DNA of 64,000 nt from Bradyrhizobiaceae bacterium (GCA_024103135.1 JAGFIZ010000122.1:1-64000); one strand, 5' to 3'; counted from the stretch's first letter, positions 35,501-43,683 are shown. Numbers and translations are program-made. Notes: generated by a model from the letters alone, not told the origin.

Positions 35501-35651
35501 TGCTCTCGATCCAATTCTCTATAGCACCGGCATTGGCATACGCTCTATCATCATCGGTCTACCACTACGGTTTGATGTGGCATGGCGACATCAGTCAACT
35601 GGAGGCATGTCGGAACCGTACTACCTCTTTTCACTCGGTGCTGACTTTTGA
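32502..35651 (+). CDS. metalloprotease-like / TolB-type propeller / outer-membrane barrel fusion protein
   Basis: A 1049-residue exported protein with a signal peptide ending near PISAQF. Residues about 40-260 resemble a gluzincin peptidase domain: HHELVHA (His157, Glu158, His161) and downstream NEGFAEY (Glu191, Glu195). Residues about 300-600 are TolB/WD40-like propeller blades (AVSPDGETVAFISDRGDG, VAWSPDGAFIAFD, WSVDSKTVYFISDRGD). The last 350 or so residues are beta-rich with aromatic strands and end YYLFSLGADF, like a BamA/surface-antigen barrel. ATG 32544 is an alternative start. It converges on yigZ with a 21-bp overlap. Confidence 0.8.
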   Translation: MGNTLASVRVITFTMPNIVRSVIFSCFVLVVARLPISAQFSGTLPFGKNKIQYDKFNWQYIQSDNFDVYFSDGGYYAAKFTAMHAEQALRKIETTLSVSISKRIVIILYNSHNLFQQTNVIDEFMSEGIGGVTELFKNRVVLPFEGDYEKFAHVIHHELVHAVINDIFYGGSVQALISNSPRAQLPLWMNEGFAEYSSVGGLDTKTDQFMRDVAVSEYLKGLNQLSGYFAYRGGQAFWSYVADKYGKEKVGEVLMRFKALGDVNRTFLSAFGLSYEDMSEQWAKDTKKYYFPDVDRYDYVEDWSTRLTNHQKEDNFYNTSPAVSPDGETVAFISDRGDGVFGLYLMDLETKQVEKLATSARSTDFEELNFLTPGISWNPSGTELAVGAKAGNTDGIYIINAKSGDYRVVATGIQTIGGVAWSPDGAFIAFDAAVGGTQSDIYLYEVATGKLSQLTNDVFTDMEPAWSVDSKTVYFISDRGDHLSGTETEHNFAMWDHDVYQRDIYSVSLDSGGIVRHTFEPSVGKYSIAVAPDNQRLLYTADYNGIGNLWELQLSTGKRQARSNSLQEVSQISLSKDGSKLLFSSQNRVGYDLFLVKYPFDLPVKDSLPTTRFMQQQIDEKSSLANILDTAEPAVETNDLSYGTFDVNFDGTSMVPPNDEAETVDARAPGATGDSVVDFTPREYKVRFTTDVISGNAGFSNFYGAQGTTQMLFSDMLGDHEIYFRANLFLDLANSNFYLQYNYKPLIIDYSFSAFHTAGYTFVYDGPNTYYARMRSYGAASWASLPFSRYQRLDFGFQAQQMSRENLDDPTVFGLSRFVVVPTLSFVHDDAVPGFWAPIKGTRANITLEASPPIGSTGLSFFTMRTDLREYIHLGGNYCIALRGSGGASIGGNPQKFFIGGVDNWINRTFSAAGWPFQNPEDFAFTRPGWPLRGYSINERDGSQYFVANAELRFPLLFAIQAGPLPALFQGLQGQFFFDVGGAWDRFGMAGTTMGNVRTVALDPILYSTGIGIRSIIIGLPLRFDVAWRHQSTGGMSEPYYLFSLGADF

Positions 35652-36260
35652 GTATCCAGCCCTTGCATTGGTACGGGCAACAACCTGATCCTTGAGATAC
35701 TCAACGCGAACTGTGGGAACCAGGACGTCGAAGCTTACCGCATCGGAATATGCAGTCTGATAGGTGGCACCGACTTCATCCAGTAGCGGGATGATTTTGG
35801 AAACGTCGTCATACATGCAGTGGACAAGAAGGTGATCTTGTGCGATGACAGGGACGAGTGCACCGATTTCAATGGCACCATTCACAGCGTCGGCATAAGC
35901 CCTGGCTAGGGGTCCGACTCCCAGTTTCACACCACCGAAGTAACGAACGACAACGGCCATGACGTTCGTCAATCGCGTCCGCTGAAGTGCAAACAGTATC
36001 GGTTTCCCAGCACTGCCTGACGGCTCGCCATCGTCGCTCATTCTAAACTGCATGCCATTGTCGCCAAGACGCCATGCATAGCAGTGGTGGACAGCATCCC
36101 AATATTGCTGACGATAATGTTCAAGGAGTTGGGTAGCTTGTTCCTTGGTCGTAACGGGGTGCAGGAATGCAAGGAATCTGGATCTCTTTACAATCAACTC
36201 GAACGAAACCACCTCGGTAATCGTCATTGGCGGCGATGAAGGAAGGCTGGGAACTGACAT
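35631..36260 (-). CDS. yigZ: YigZ/IMPACT family protein
   Basis: A 209-residue protein whose N-terminal domain matches the YigZ/IMPACT fold: SRFLAFLHPVTTKEQA, HHCYAWRLG, SDDGEPSGSAGKPIL, and VMAVVVRYFGGVKLGVGPLARAYADAV. A C-terminal ferredoxin-like half follows. The eukaryotic relative IMPACT regulates the Gcn2 kinase; the bacterial role is unclear. ATG 36227 (MTITEVVSFELIVKRSRF) is a possible shorter start. It diverges from bshA across 25 bp, and its 3' end overlaps the convergent barrel gene. Confidence 0.92.
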   Translation of the reverse strand: MSVPSLPSSPPMTITEVVSFELIVKRSRFLAFLHPVTTKEQATQLLEHYRQQYWDAVHHCYAWRLGDNGMQFRMSDDGEPSGSAGKPILFALQRTRLTNVMAVVVRYFGGVKLGVGPLARAYADAVNGAIEIGALVPVIAQDHLLVHCMYDDVSKIIPLLDEVGATYQTAYSDAVSFDVLVPTVRVEYLKDQVVARTNARAGYSKVSTE

Positions 36261-36285
36261 TTAGCAGGAGTTATCGGGAGTAGTA

Positions 36286-37413
36286 ATGAAGATTGGAATG
36301 GTATGCTACCCAACGTACGGTGGCAGCGGCGTAGTTGCTACGGAACTTGGGTTGCATTTAGCTCGCAGAGGGCATCAGGTACATTTCATTTCGTATGCAC
36401 AGCCGATGCGGTTGGATCGATTTCAGGACAATGTGTTTTTTCATGAAGTCGAGTCACCAACCTACCCACTGTTGGAATTCAACTTGTATTCCTTGGCATT
36501 GGCAGGGAAGATCGTAGACGTTGCAAAATATGAATTGCTTGACGTGGTACACGTGCACTACGCCATCCCGCATGCCATTAGCGGCTACCTTGCTTCGCAG
36601 ATCCTGAGCAAGACGTCACCATTCAAACTGGTGACTACCCTCCACGGCACCGATATTACGTTGGTTGGGCTTGAACCGACGTACCATCCACTGGTTCGGT
36701 TCTCATTGGAAAAGTCGGATGCCGTTACTGCTGTAAGCTCGTTTCTAGCGGAGCGCACAGTACAGAACTTTGGAAATAACATCGACATCCAAGTGATCCC
36801 GAACTTCATAGATGCTGACGTGTACAAACCAACACCATGCACCGAGATTCAACGTAAGATTTGTCAGGAAGGGGAGAGGGTGCTCGTGCATGTGTCAAAC
36901 TTCCGTCCAGTTAAACGTGTGATTGACTGTGTGCACATTCTGGCTGAAGTAAGGAAGTCCATGCCCGCTCGTCTTGTCTTCGTCGGTGATGGTCCGGATC
37001 GCGGCGAAGCCGAAAGAGCATGTAGAGAAATGGGTGTAGCCGATCACGTATTGTTCCTTGGCAAGCAACATGCTCTCCCGGAGATCCTAAGCTCGGCAGA
37101 TATCTTCCTGCTGCCGTCACAACAAGAAAGCTTTGGTTTATCAGCTTTAGAGGCAATGGCTTGTGGCGTGCCCGTTGTGGGAACCAATATCGGCGGTATC
37201 GGCGAGGTCGTTCAGCATGGCGAAACAGGTTACCTGGCAGAATTGGGTGACGTACAGAGAATGGCCAAGTACTGCGTCGACCTGTTAAGCTCAAGCAAAA
37301 AACATGCGGCATTCAAAACCGCAGCACGAGTACGTGCAGTTGAAAACTTCGGTGTCAACCGCATCGTTCCTGCCTACGAGCAATTGTATGCGTCAGTGCT
37401 AGGTAAGAATTAG
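36286..37413 (+). CDS. bshA: N-acetyl-alpha-D-glucosaminyl L-malate synthase
   Basis: A 375-residue GT4 glycosyltransferase catalysing the first step of bacillithiol synthesis, from UDP-GlcNAc and L-malate. Features typical of BshA are MVCYPTYGGSGVVATELGLHLARRGH, VVHVHYAIPHAISGYLA, TLHGTDITLVG, NFRPVKRV, and the EX7E region ESFGLSALEAMACGVPVVGTNIGG. bshB and bshC are not in the window. Bacillithiol is the low-molecular-weight thiol of many Firmicutes and Bacteroidota, consistent with the phylum suggested by the promoters. Confidence 0.93.
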   Translation: MKIGMVCYPTYGGSGVVATELGLHLARRGHQVHFISYAQPMRLDRFQDNVFFHEVESPTYPLLEFNLYSLALAGKIVDVAKYELLDVVHVHYAIPHAISGYLASQILSKTSPFKLVTTLHGTDITLVGLEPTYHPLVRFSLEKSDAVTAVSSFLAERTVQNFGNNIDIQVIPNFIDADVYKPTPCTEIQRKICQEGERVLVHVSNFRPVKRVIDCVHILAEVRKSMPARLVFVGDGPDRGEAERACREMGVADHVLFLGKQHALPEILSSADIFLLPSQQESFGLSALEAMACGVPVVGTNIGGIGEVVQHGETGYLAELGDVQRMAKYCVDLLSSSKKHAAFKTAARVRAVENFGVNRIVPAYEQLYASVLGKN

Positions 37414-37425
37414 CAGATCTGATGC

Positions 37426-38271
37426 CTATTCAAAAACGTAACGTGTAAGGCGCTTCGCAAGACCAGCAAAATCCGTTGCATCAGCATCGGTGGCCTCGTC
37501 TTGATAGTGCATCAGGTACATACGCTTACGAACGGACTCCGGTAACGTTGACAGCTCGTTTACGGATGCGTGGACAGCATTGCGGGTAAGACTAGCGTCG
37601 TGGAAGTACACTTCCGCTCTGTCGCTGTAGAGATTGATAAGGTCTGGATCAAACTTCGTATCTCCAGAGATAAACACTCGATTGTCCACCAACATACCAT
37701 AGGTGATGAACGCATCCATGGTCGATTCTGCTTCGCCTGGTATGTGATTGGTATGAAAGAGCTCGATGTCTATACCCTTGTAAGAAGTCTTGTAGACAGT
37801 TCGATCACCGAACTGTGCTCGGGCACCAATTGCGTGCACGTCGTAAAGGTCGTCAAACTGTAGTCTTCGTCCGTCGCTATGCATTTCATTGTACTCAAGC
37901 CCACCTCGTAGACTCTGCTCCCACAAGACCGTCCTATACTCATCGGTGATAAGCATGGTCAGTCGTGGCCTACCCGAAGGAACTGCCACATAGCGATTCC
38001 GCAGTGTAAGGTATTCCAAACCACCAATGTGATCTGCGTGGGAATGTGTAGGAAGCACTGCTGTAATGTCTTCGGCCGTACGGCCAAGGTCATAGAGTGC
38101 TTGCGGACCCGTCATGCCGAAGTCGACAAGGAGGTGAGTATCACCCTTGATAAGCAGAAAATTGGTTTGGTGAAGGGTACGCGTAAACGCGGTGCCTGTA
38201 CCGAGAAACACCAACTCCAGCTGACCATCATTGGTTAGCTGTAACGAGTTTTCGAGTGGGATAATCTTCAT
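37426..38271 (-). CDS. MBL-fold metallo-hydrolase
   Basis: A 281-residue metallo-beta-lactamase-fold hydrolase with LVFLGTGTAF, VDFGMTGPQALYDLG, the metal motif THSHADHIGG, a second ligand region FHTNHIPG, VFISGDTKFD, and FHDAS. The family includes RNase Z, phosphodiesterases and other phosphoester hydrolases; the sequence alone does not decide among them. Its gene follows, on the same strand, a cyclic-nucleotide-binding membrane protein 23 bases upstream, so a cyclic-nucleotide phosphodiesterase role is possible but unproven. Confidence 0.85.
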   Translation of the reverse strand: MKIIPLENSLQLTNDGQLELVFLGTGTAFTRTLHQTNFLLIKGDTHLLVDFGMTGPQALYDLGRTAEDITAVLPTHSHADHIGGLEYLTLRNRYVAVPSGRPRLTMLITDEYRTVLWEQSLRGGLEYNEMHSDGRRLQFDDLYDVHAIGARAQFGDRTVYKTSYKGIDIELFHTNHIPGEAESTMDAFITYGMLVDNRVFISGDTKFDPDLINLYSDRAEVYFHDASLTRNAVHASVNELSTLPESVRKRMYLMHYQDEATDADATDFAGLAKRLTRYVFE

Positions 38272-38294
38272 CGCAGTATTGGGTGATTGGTGCC

Positions 38295-38951
38295 TTAGTT
38301 CGAAACGTCCGAACTGACAGCTTCACGTGAAAGTTTCTCAATAAGATTACGGTTAAACACAGACTGTAAAGCTGTGCTAATTCCAGGATGCTTGGTCACC
38401 AACCGTTTAAGGTCGACGAATCTCCACATAAGATACCGGGTGTCCGTGATGGTCTTTACCGTTGCCGTGGCGGGATTGCCTGAGACAAAGGCCATCTCTC
38501 CAACAAAGTCACCCGTCCGACAGTATGCGACGATATGACCATCTACTTCTACCGACGTTGCACCGTCGGTGATAATGACGATTCTGCTTACGGATTCACC
38601 CTGTACCGTCAACGTCTGCCCCTCAGTCGTAGATACCCACGTACCTGTACGAATAAGCCGGTGGAAGTCCACAACGCTTAGAGAGTTGAACATTCGCTGA
38701 TGTAGTGCTTCCTCTTCGGCAGTGAGTCGGGCGTGACGTTTCTCGTAAATCAGGATGCCGATCTGTACGATGTTGATTAAGGCAAAGCCCGCCTCCCATG
38801 CAGCCATTGACGGTTGATGGATATCAAAGTCATAGACGACGGCAGCAATTCCAGAACAGGCAGCAAAGATTCGAAGCGGCATAATGGCCCGTACAAGCGA
38901 TGCCGCAATCAGCAGTACGTATGAAAGATGAACCAGTAATTCTGAATCCAC
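38295..38951 (-). CDS. Popeye-like membrane protein with cyclic-nucleotide-binding domain
   Basis: A 218-residue protein with three N-terminal hydrophobic segments in about residues 5-68 and a cytoplasmic cNMP-binding-type beta-roll (VSRIVIITDGATSVEVDGHIVAYCRTGDFVGEMAFVSGNPATATVKTI). The GEMAFVSGNPATAT part matches the phosphate-binding cassette position, though the canonical Arg is replaced by Thr (PATAT). This architecture is that of Popeye-domain (POPDC) proteins, known as cAMP effectors in animals and present in scattered bacteria. Start is GTG at 38951 with a promoter 50 bases upstream. It is probably cotranscribed with the MBL hydrolase. Confidence 0.75.
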   Translation of the reverse strand: MDSELLVHLSYVLLIAASLVRAIMPLRIFAACSGIAAVVYDFDIHQPSMAAWEAGFALINIVQIGILIYEKRHARLTAEEEALHQRMFNSLSVVDFHRLIRTGTWVSTTEGQTLTVQGESVSRIVIITDGATSVEVDGHIVAYCRTGDFVGEMAFVSGNPATATVKTITDTRYLMWRFVDLKRLVTKHPGISTALQSVFNRNLIEKLSREAVSSDVSN

Positions 38952-38998
38952 TAAGCAGTGCCCCCGTTAATGGCTTTGACTAGGAAATCACGCTAACA

Positions 38999-39030
38999 CA
39001 AACATCGTTCTAATACTTAACGATAGCAAA
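38999..39030 (-). promoter_or_regulatory. promoter of the Popeye-like gene
   Basis: On the minus strand: TTTG (39030-39027), 20 bases, then GATGTTTG (39006-38999), one mismatch from TAnnTTTG. It gives a leader of about 44 nt before the GTG start. The 101-bp gap (38952-39052) is shared with the divergent dipeptidase gene; its own promoter is not clear. Confidence 0.5.
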
Positions 39031-39052
39031 CGGTTTCGGTAACTTGCGTCTT

Positions 39053-40420
39053 ATGGAACACTCAATCAACTACGCAAAAACACAGAGTGCACGCTTCGAA
39101 GCGGAGCTATCTACCTTGTTATCAATACCTTCGGTCAGCACGGACGAGGCAAATACGGCCGACGTACAGCACTGCGCCGATTGGTTGCGCGAACACCTTC
39201 TGTCGATCGGAATGGAGTCCGTACAGGTGATTCCAACTCCCGGACATCCGTTGGTTTATGCAGAACACCGGTCGCCTAATCCCGATGCTCCGACGATTTT
39301 GTTCTACGGTCACTACGATGTGCAACCAGTAGATCCGATAGACCTATGGACCACGCCACCATTCAGTTCCACGGTTCGCGATGGGAAGGTCTATGCACGT
39401 GGTGCTACGGATGACAAAGGACAGGTGTTCGTACACATCAAAGCCATCGAGTCGATGCTCCGACATAGCCCCCTTCCGATAAACATTAAACTGTTGATCG
39501 AAGGTGAAGAAGAGATCGGGAGTCCGAACCTTGGTCCCTTTGTCGAACAGCGAGCCCAGCAACTTCAATGCCATGCTGTAGTCGTGAGTGATACGGCAAT
39601 GTTTGCTCCTGGTCAGCCAAGTCTGGTGGTAGGATTGCGTGGACTTGCCTACGTGCAGATTGACGTTGTTGGACCGAACCGTGACTTACATAGTGGTGCA
39701 TACGGCGGTCCCGTGGTAAACCCCTTGAATGCACTGTGTGACATCATTGCTTCGATGAAGGATCGCGGCACGGGCAAGATTGTGATCGAAGGGTTTTACG
39801 ATTCAGTGCGTGAGACAACAACACAAGAAAAGGCAGAGTTTGATGCATTGGGCTACCAGGATTCGCGATTGCTCGCTGATGTGCAGACCAATGCCTTAGG
39901 TGGTGAAAACGATCGATCAACGTTGGAAAAGCTGTGGTCGCGTCCAACACTGGACGTTAACGGCATCGGTGGCGGCTATCAAGCACCCGGTGCAAAGACG
40001 GTGTTGCCTTCAAAGGCCATGGCAAAGGTTAGCATGCGTCTTGTACCCGACCAGAAGTCTGCCGACGTTGTTGAACTCCTCAAGCGCCACGTCGCACGTG
40101 TTACACCTCCAGGTGTAACGGTAACAGTGACTGACCTGCATGGGGCCAATCCCGTTCTTGTTTCTCGTGAGGGTAAGGCCATGAATGCTGCAGCGCAAGC
40201 ATTGCAAGAAACCTTCGAGGTACCGTGTGTCTATCAGCGAGAAGGGGGCTCAATTCCAGTCGTCGAAATGTTTAGTCGAATCCTTGGTGTACCAACGGTG
40301 TTGATGGGGTTTGGCCTAAGCACCGAGAACCTACATAGCCCGAATGAACATTTTGATTTGGGCAATTTTCACAAGGGTATCGAGGCAGCAATCAGGTTCT
40401 ACCACCACGTTGCTGAGTAA
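39053..40420 (+). CDS. M20 family dipeptidase
   Basis: A 455-residue M20 metallopeptidase. Di-zinc ligands and catalytic acids are in order: FYGHYDVQPVDP, ARGATDDKGQ, IEGEEEIGSPN, VVSDTAM, and C-terminal STENLHSPNEHFDL. The dimerisation lid domain lies between them (RDLHSGAYGGPVVNPLNAL). It most resembles the carnosinase/CNDP-like dipeptidase branch. There is no signal peptide, so it is cytosolic. ATG 39053 is preferred over TTG 39044. It starts a five-gene plus-strand run. Confidence 0.92.
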   Translation: MEHSINYAKTQSARFEAELSTLLSIPSVSTDEANTADVQHCADWLREHLLSIGMESVQVIPTPGHPLVYAEHRSPNPDAPTILFYGHYDVQPVDPIDLWTTPPFSSTVRDGKVYARGATDDKGQVFVHIKAIESMLRHSPLPINIKLLIEGEEEIGSPNLGPFVEQRAQQLQCHAVVVSDTAMFAPGQPSLVVGLRGLAYVQIDVVGPNRDLHSGAYGGPVVNPLNALCDIIASMKDRGTGKIVIEGFYDSVRETTTQEKAEFDALGYQDSRLLADVQTNALGGENDRSTLEKLWSRPTLDVNGIGGGYQAPGAKTVLPSKAMAKVSMRLVPDQKSADVVELLKRHVARVTPPGVTVTVTDLHGANPVLVSREGKAMNAAAQALQETFEVPCVYQREGGSIPVVEMFSRILGVPTVLMGFGLSTENLHSPNEHFDLGNFHKGIEAAIRFYHHVAE

Positions 40421-40423
40421 ACC

Positions 40424-41308
40424 GTGAAACAATCACGTGCGGAAGCACTATTGGTTCTGGGCACCGTACTGTGGTCGGGTACGTTTGTTCTTGTGAAGAC
40501 ATCACTCACTTCGGTGAGCCCTTCGGGATTCGTATTGCTGCGTTTTACTCTGGCAACCGTGATCGGGTTGTTGGTGTGGGGACGTACCCTGCGTCTGCTA
40601 GACCGACGTCTACTTGCACATAGTGTGTTGCTCGGTGGTTTATACGGTATGGGCTTCGTTCTGCAGAGCATCGGGCTCGTAGGATCAACGGCTACAACGT
40701 CGGCCTTTATTACAGGAACGACCGTGGTCTTCGTACCCTTTATCTACCGCGTCGTTGAGAAGCGACCTGTGAGCTTGCAGAACTGGATATCAACGCTGGC
40801 CGTGCTTGGTGGACTCTTCCTGTTCATGTCACCTGAGGTCGTAGGTATTAGTTGGGCAGACTTGCTCACCCTTGGCAGTGCCATTGTATGGGCATGTTAC
40901 ATTGTTGCCATCGATGTACTAACAACCTCGTATGGCGAGGATCAAGGGAAGCGCAATCTGCTCGTAGTCATGCAGTTTATCGTCACTGCCATTGTCGCTA
41001 GTCTCGGTGTACTCGTCATCGATGGCGCTTCGCTACCAATCCAGTGGAATCAGGATCTCGTCCTAGCTGTGGCCTACTGTGCAATTGCAGCAACCGTGAT
41101 AACTGCATGGATTCAAACAAACATTCAACGGTTCACGCATCCCGTACGGGCAGGAGTGATCTATGCCTTGGAGCCACTCTTTGCAAGTATGATTGCCATT
41201 GCCCTGTACGGTGAGCGATGGACGTGGAGGCAAGGGGCTGGGGCATGCGTACTGTTGGCTGCAGCAACTCTGCCTGACCTCATTGCAGAATGGAGTAGGA
41301 GACGGTGA
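40424..41308 (+). CDS. DMT superfamily (EamA) transporter
   Basis: A 294-residue integral membrane protein with about ten hydrophobic helices in two homologous EamA repeats (LLVLGTVLWSGTFVLVK; LLTLGSAIVWACYIVAID), and the late VRAGVIYALEPLFASMIAIALYGERWTWRQGAGACVLLAA motif typical of drug/metabolite exporters. The substrate is unknown. It starts with GTG 3 bases after the dipeptidase stop, so export of amino acids or dipeptide products is conceivable. Its end overlaps the next gene by 4 bases. Confidence 0.9.
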   Translation: MKQSRAEALLVLGTVLWSGTFVLVKTSLTSVSPSGFVLLRFTLATVIGLLVWGRTLRLLDRRLLAHSVLLGGLYGMGFVLQSIGLVGSTATTSAFITGTTVVFVPFIYRVVEKRPVSLQNWISTLAVLGGLFLFMSPEVVGISWADLLTLGSAIVWACYIVAIDVLTTSYGEDQGKRNLLVVMQFIVTAIVASLGVLVIDGASLPIQWNQDLVLAVAYCAIAATVITAWIQTNIQRFTHPVRAGVIYALEPLFASMIAIALYGERWTWRQGAGACVLLAAATLPDLIAEWSRRR

Positions 41309-41868
41309 GCAAGGAGACACTACGTACTCAAGCCCTCGAGGCGAGAAAGGCACTCAGTGATAGTGACCGCCATGAATTGAACCTGCGGGTCTTTGAGAGG
41401 GGACATAAGTTTCCGGCATTCCAGTTGGCAAGGCGTGTACATGTCTATCGGTCGACGCCTGACGAAGTCGACACCATGCCATTCATCGACTATGCCTGGG
41501 GGATTGGAAAGGAAGTTGTTGTGCCAGTCGTTGGGCCCGACAGGACGCTAATTCACGTTCTTGTCGATCAGCGTACCACATGGGAGGCAGGTCCGTTTGG
41601 CATCCTGCAACCAACAGACTGCACCAATACCGTCGATGCAGAAGGTCTGACGGTGAGTGACTGCATCATCGTACCCATCGTGGCATTCGATAGGTCGTGT
41701 ATGCGCATTGGATACGGTGGTGGATACTACGACAGGTTTCTGGCACAATCAAAAGCACCCAGAATCGGTATGGCTTACGAATGCCAACGCGTGTTACGAA
41801 TTCCTGCAGAACCTCACGACATTGCCTTGCAAGCAATTGCCACCGAAGAACGATGGTACGCACCATAG
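41305..41868 (+). CDS. 5-formyltetrahydrofolate cyclo-ligase
   Basis: A 187-residue enzyme making 5,10-methenyl-THF from 5-formyl-THF and ATP. The N-terminal RTQALEARKALSDSDR, the phosphate-binding VPIVAFDRSCMRIGYGGGYYDRFL and the following RIGMAYECQ are the family core. Start GTG 41305 overlaps the transporter stop (GTGA). It overlaps the next gene by 16 bases. Confidence 0.93.
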   Translation: MSKETLRTQALEARKALSDSDRHELNLRVFERGHKFPAFQLARRVHVYRSTPDEVDTMPFIDYAWGIGKEVVVPVVGPDRTLIHVLVDQRTTWEAGPFGILQPTDCTNTVDAEGLTVSDCIIVPIVAFDRSCMRIGYGGGYYDRFLAQSKAPRIGMAYECQRVLRIPAEPHDIALQAIATEERWYAP

Positions 41869-43085
41869 CCATCTGGCTACTTATTGCTGCGTGTTGGTCA
41901 GCCCCCTGTCTCCATGCAACGTGTACCGACGAGTTGCTACTTGCCGCCAAGGGCACATTGGTGAAGTACGATATTGATACGACAGGACATTGGTGGGCCA
42001 TTACACAGCCATTCGAGCGATATCAACAGTTGGTGGTTGATGGAGAGGACTATGGAACGTGGGACAGTGTGGAAGTGCCAGTGTTTGCCTATGATGGTTC
42101 GCGATGGGCTGCACGTGTTGTACGATCGGGCGAATATGCCATCGTAACGGAGACCGATACGCTACGCAGGACAAAGCCCGTTTCTGGTGTTCGTTTCGCT
42201 GCACAGGGTACACAGCTGTGGTGGATCGAACATGAGGGGAATGTATCGACCATCACGGATGGAGACAGAACGTATACGACCACATACCCGATTGAATCCA
42301 TACACCTGGATCCAATGGGAGTTGCTGTTGCCTGGGTAGAACGTCGGCCCGAACTTTCAGTCCTCATGAGAAACGGTGCTGAGATTGCACGCGCACAACA
42401 ACTCACGCTGTATGGAGTGTGGAACGATTTGCAATGTCTGTACTCGACGTCGACTGCAAACCAGACAACCCTCTTTGTCGGTGAGACCGAACTGGCGTCC
42501 GACATCAAGCGAATGTTCAAGGTTACCGTCAACCCAATGGCTACCGTTGTGGCTTGGCAGAGTGCTGATGCAATCGGCCAGGTTCGAACATACTTGTACA
42601 CGGATACGTATGCGCAGCCATGGGAGGGACCCGTTGTGGACTCACCGGATCAGCAGTTAGCGTTGAGTCCGTTTGACGCATTGGTTGCTTACCGCACTAT
42701 CAGACATGGTGCGAAACTCGTTGGGTACAATTCTGCGATGTACCCCGGTGGACAGCAGACGAGTCCGCCCGTGTTCTCCCATGACGGGGCCGTTATGGTT
42801 TACTGCAGCAAGGACAACGGGGACTATGTGGTAGTGAACGGAAAACGACTTGTTGTCAAGGCAGGAGTCCCAACGACCGATCTCGTAGCCGTAAACCCTA
42901 GCGGAACATCAGTGGCTTGGTGTAGCGGCACAACCCTTGTCACCGTTGATCTTGAATTCTCACGCATGCAAATGGGAATGATGTGTGATACCATGGGCAG
43001 GGCGATTTACGACTGGCGCACAGGAACATTCAAGGCATTGGGTGTGATGAGTGGTCGGCTTTACCTGCTAACGTGTACGGAATAG
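41853..43085 (+). CDS. secreted WD40/TolB-like propeller protein, unknown function
   Basis: A 410-residue protein with a signal peptide (VRTIAIWLLIAACWSAPCLHA) and then only beta-strand-rich sequence in repeated blades, such as VEVPVFAYDGSRWAARV, GVRFAAQGTQLWWIEHEG, SPPVFSHDGAVMVYCSKDNG and VAVNPSGTSVAWCSG. The D-G-x-x-W/V-A pattern suggests a beta-propeller. I recognise no specific family. ATG 41853 lies inside the 3' end of the cyclo-ligase and gives a clean signal peptide; the longer open frame from 41697 is not credible. The octamer copy at 41900 falls in the signal-peptide codons. Confidence 0.75.
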   Translation: MVRTIAIWLLIAACWSAPCLHATCTDELLLAAKGTLVKYDIDTTGHWWAITQPFERYQQLVVDGEDYGTWDSVEVPVFAYDGSRWAARVVRSGEYAIVTETDTLRRTKPVSGVRFAAQGTQLWWIEHEGNVSTITDGDRTYTTTYPIESIHLDPMGVAVAWVERRPELSVLMRNGAEIARAQQLTLYGVWNDLQCLYSTSTANQTTLFVGETELASDIKRMFKVTVNPMATVVAWQSADAIGQVRTYLYTDTYAQPWEGPVVDSPDQQLALSPFDALVAYRTIRHGAKLVGYNSAMYPGGQQTSPPVFSHDGAVMVYCSKDNGDYVVVNGKRLVVKAGVPTTDLVAVNPSGTSVAWCSGTTLVTVDLEFSRMQMGMMCDTMGRAIYDWRTGTFKALGVMSGRLYLLTCTE

Positions 43086-43135
43086 ACCAGTCCACACCAT
43101 CTCAGGCCTGAGTCCAGTGTTAGTTTTGCAACCCT

Positions 43136-43660
43136 ATGTCAGCACCCGTCCAAAACCTTGTTGTCAGCAACGATTCCGGAATAGCAGGCATCCCAGTGTC
43201 ATGCTCAGAGACGGACGTTACCCTCCCAAACGGACAGCTCAAACTCCAACCGACATCAAGAGTTGGCGTGTATGAAGCAGAGATCAATGGCGAGCGCATA
43301 CCTGTGTATGTCGAGGCGGACGGTGTAGATGTTGCACGAGTTTCCATGCGTGGCTACACGTTTACGTGTCGGGTACTACGTGAGGACCATCACCAACTGC
43401 TGGCGATTATTCAATCGTCTAGTGCGCTTCAGGCAAGGCCCTATAAGATTGCCACGCCAATGCCTGGCATGCTTAAAGCCGTATTCGTTGAGAATGGTGC
43501 CGAAGTCAAGAAGGGGCAAGCCCTCTTTACGCTTGAAGCGATGAAGATGGAGAACAGCATTGCTTCGCCCATCAACGGCATTGTGCATGACGTGACTGCA
43601 GTTGAAGGTCAAGCTCTCGAAAAAGGCTTCCGACTCTGCACAATTGAACCATTACGGTAA
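43136..43660 (+). CDS. biotin carboxyl carrier protein (acyl-CoA carboxylase type)
   Basis: A 174-residue protein. Residues about 100-174 form a biotinyl/lipoyl domain: ATPMPGMLKAVFVENGAEVKKGQALFTLEAMKMENSIASPINGIV, with the biotinylated Lys in EAMKMEN. The N-terminal 100 residues are beta-rich and not diagnostic. It resembles the carrier domain of propionyl/methylcrotonyl-CoA carboxylases more than AccB of acetyl-CoA carboxylase. A matching carboxyltransferase gene lies at 53651, ten kilobases away; no biotin carboxylase is in the window. Confidence 0.85.
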   Translation: MSAPVQNLVVSNDSGIAGIPVSCSETDVTLPNGQLKLQPTSRVGVYEAEINGERIPVYVEADGVDVARVSMRGYTFTCRVLREDHHQLLAIIQSSSALQARPYKIATPMPGMLKAVFVENGAEVKKGQALFTLEAMKMENSIASPINGIVHDVTAVEGQALEKGFRLCTIEPLR

Positions 43661-43683
43661 TCGCATACCGCAATAGGTATAGA

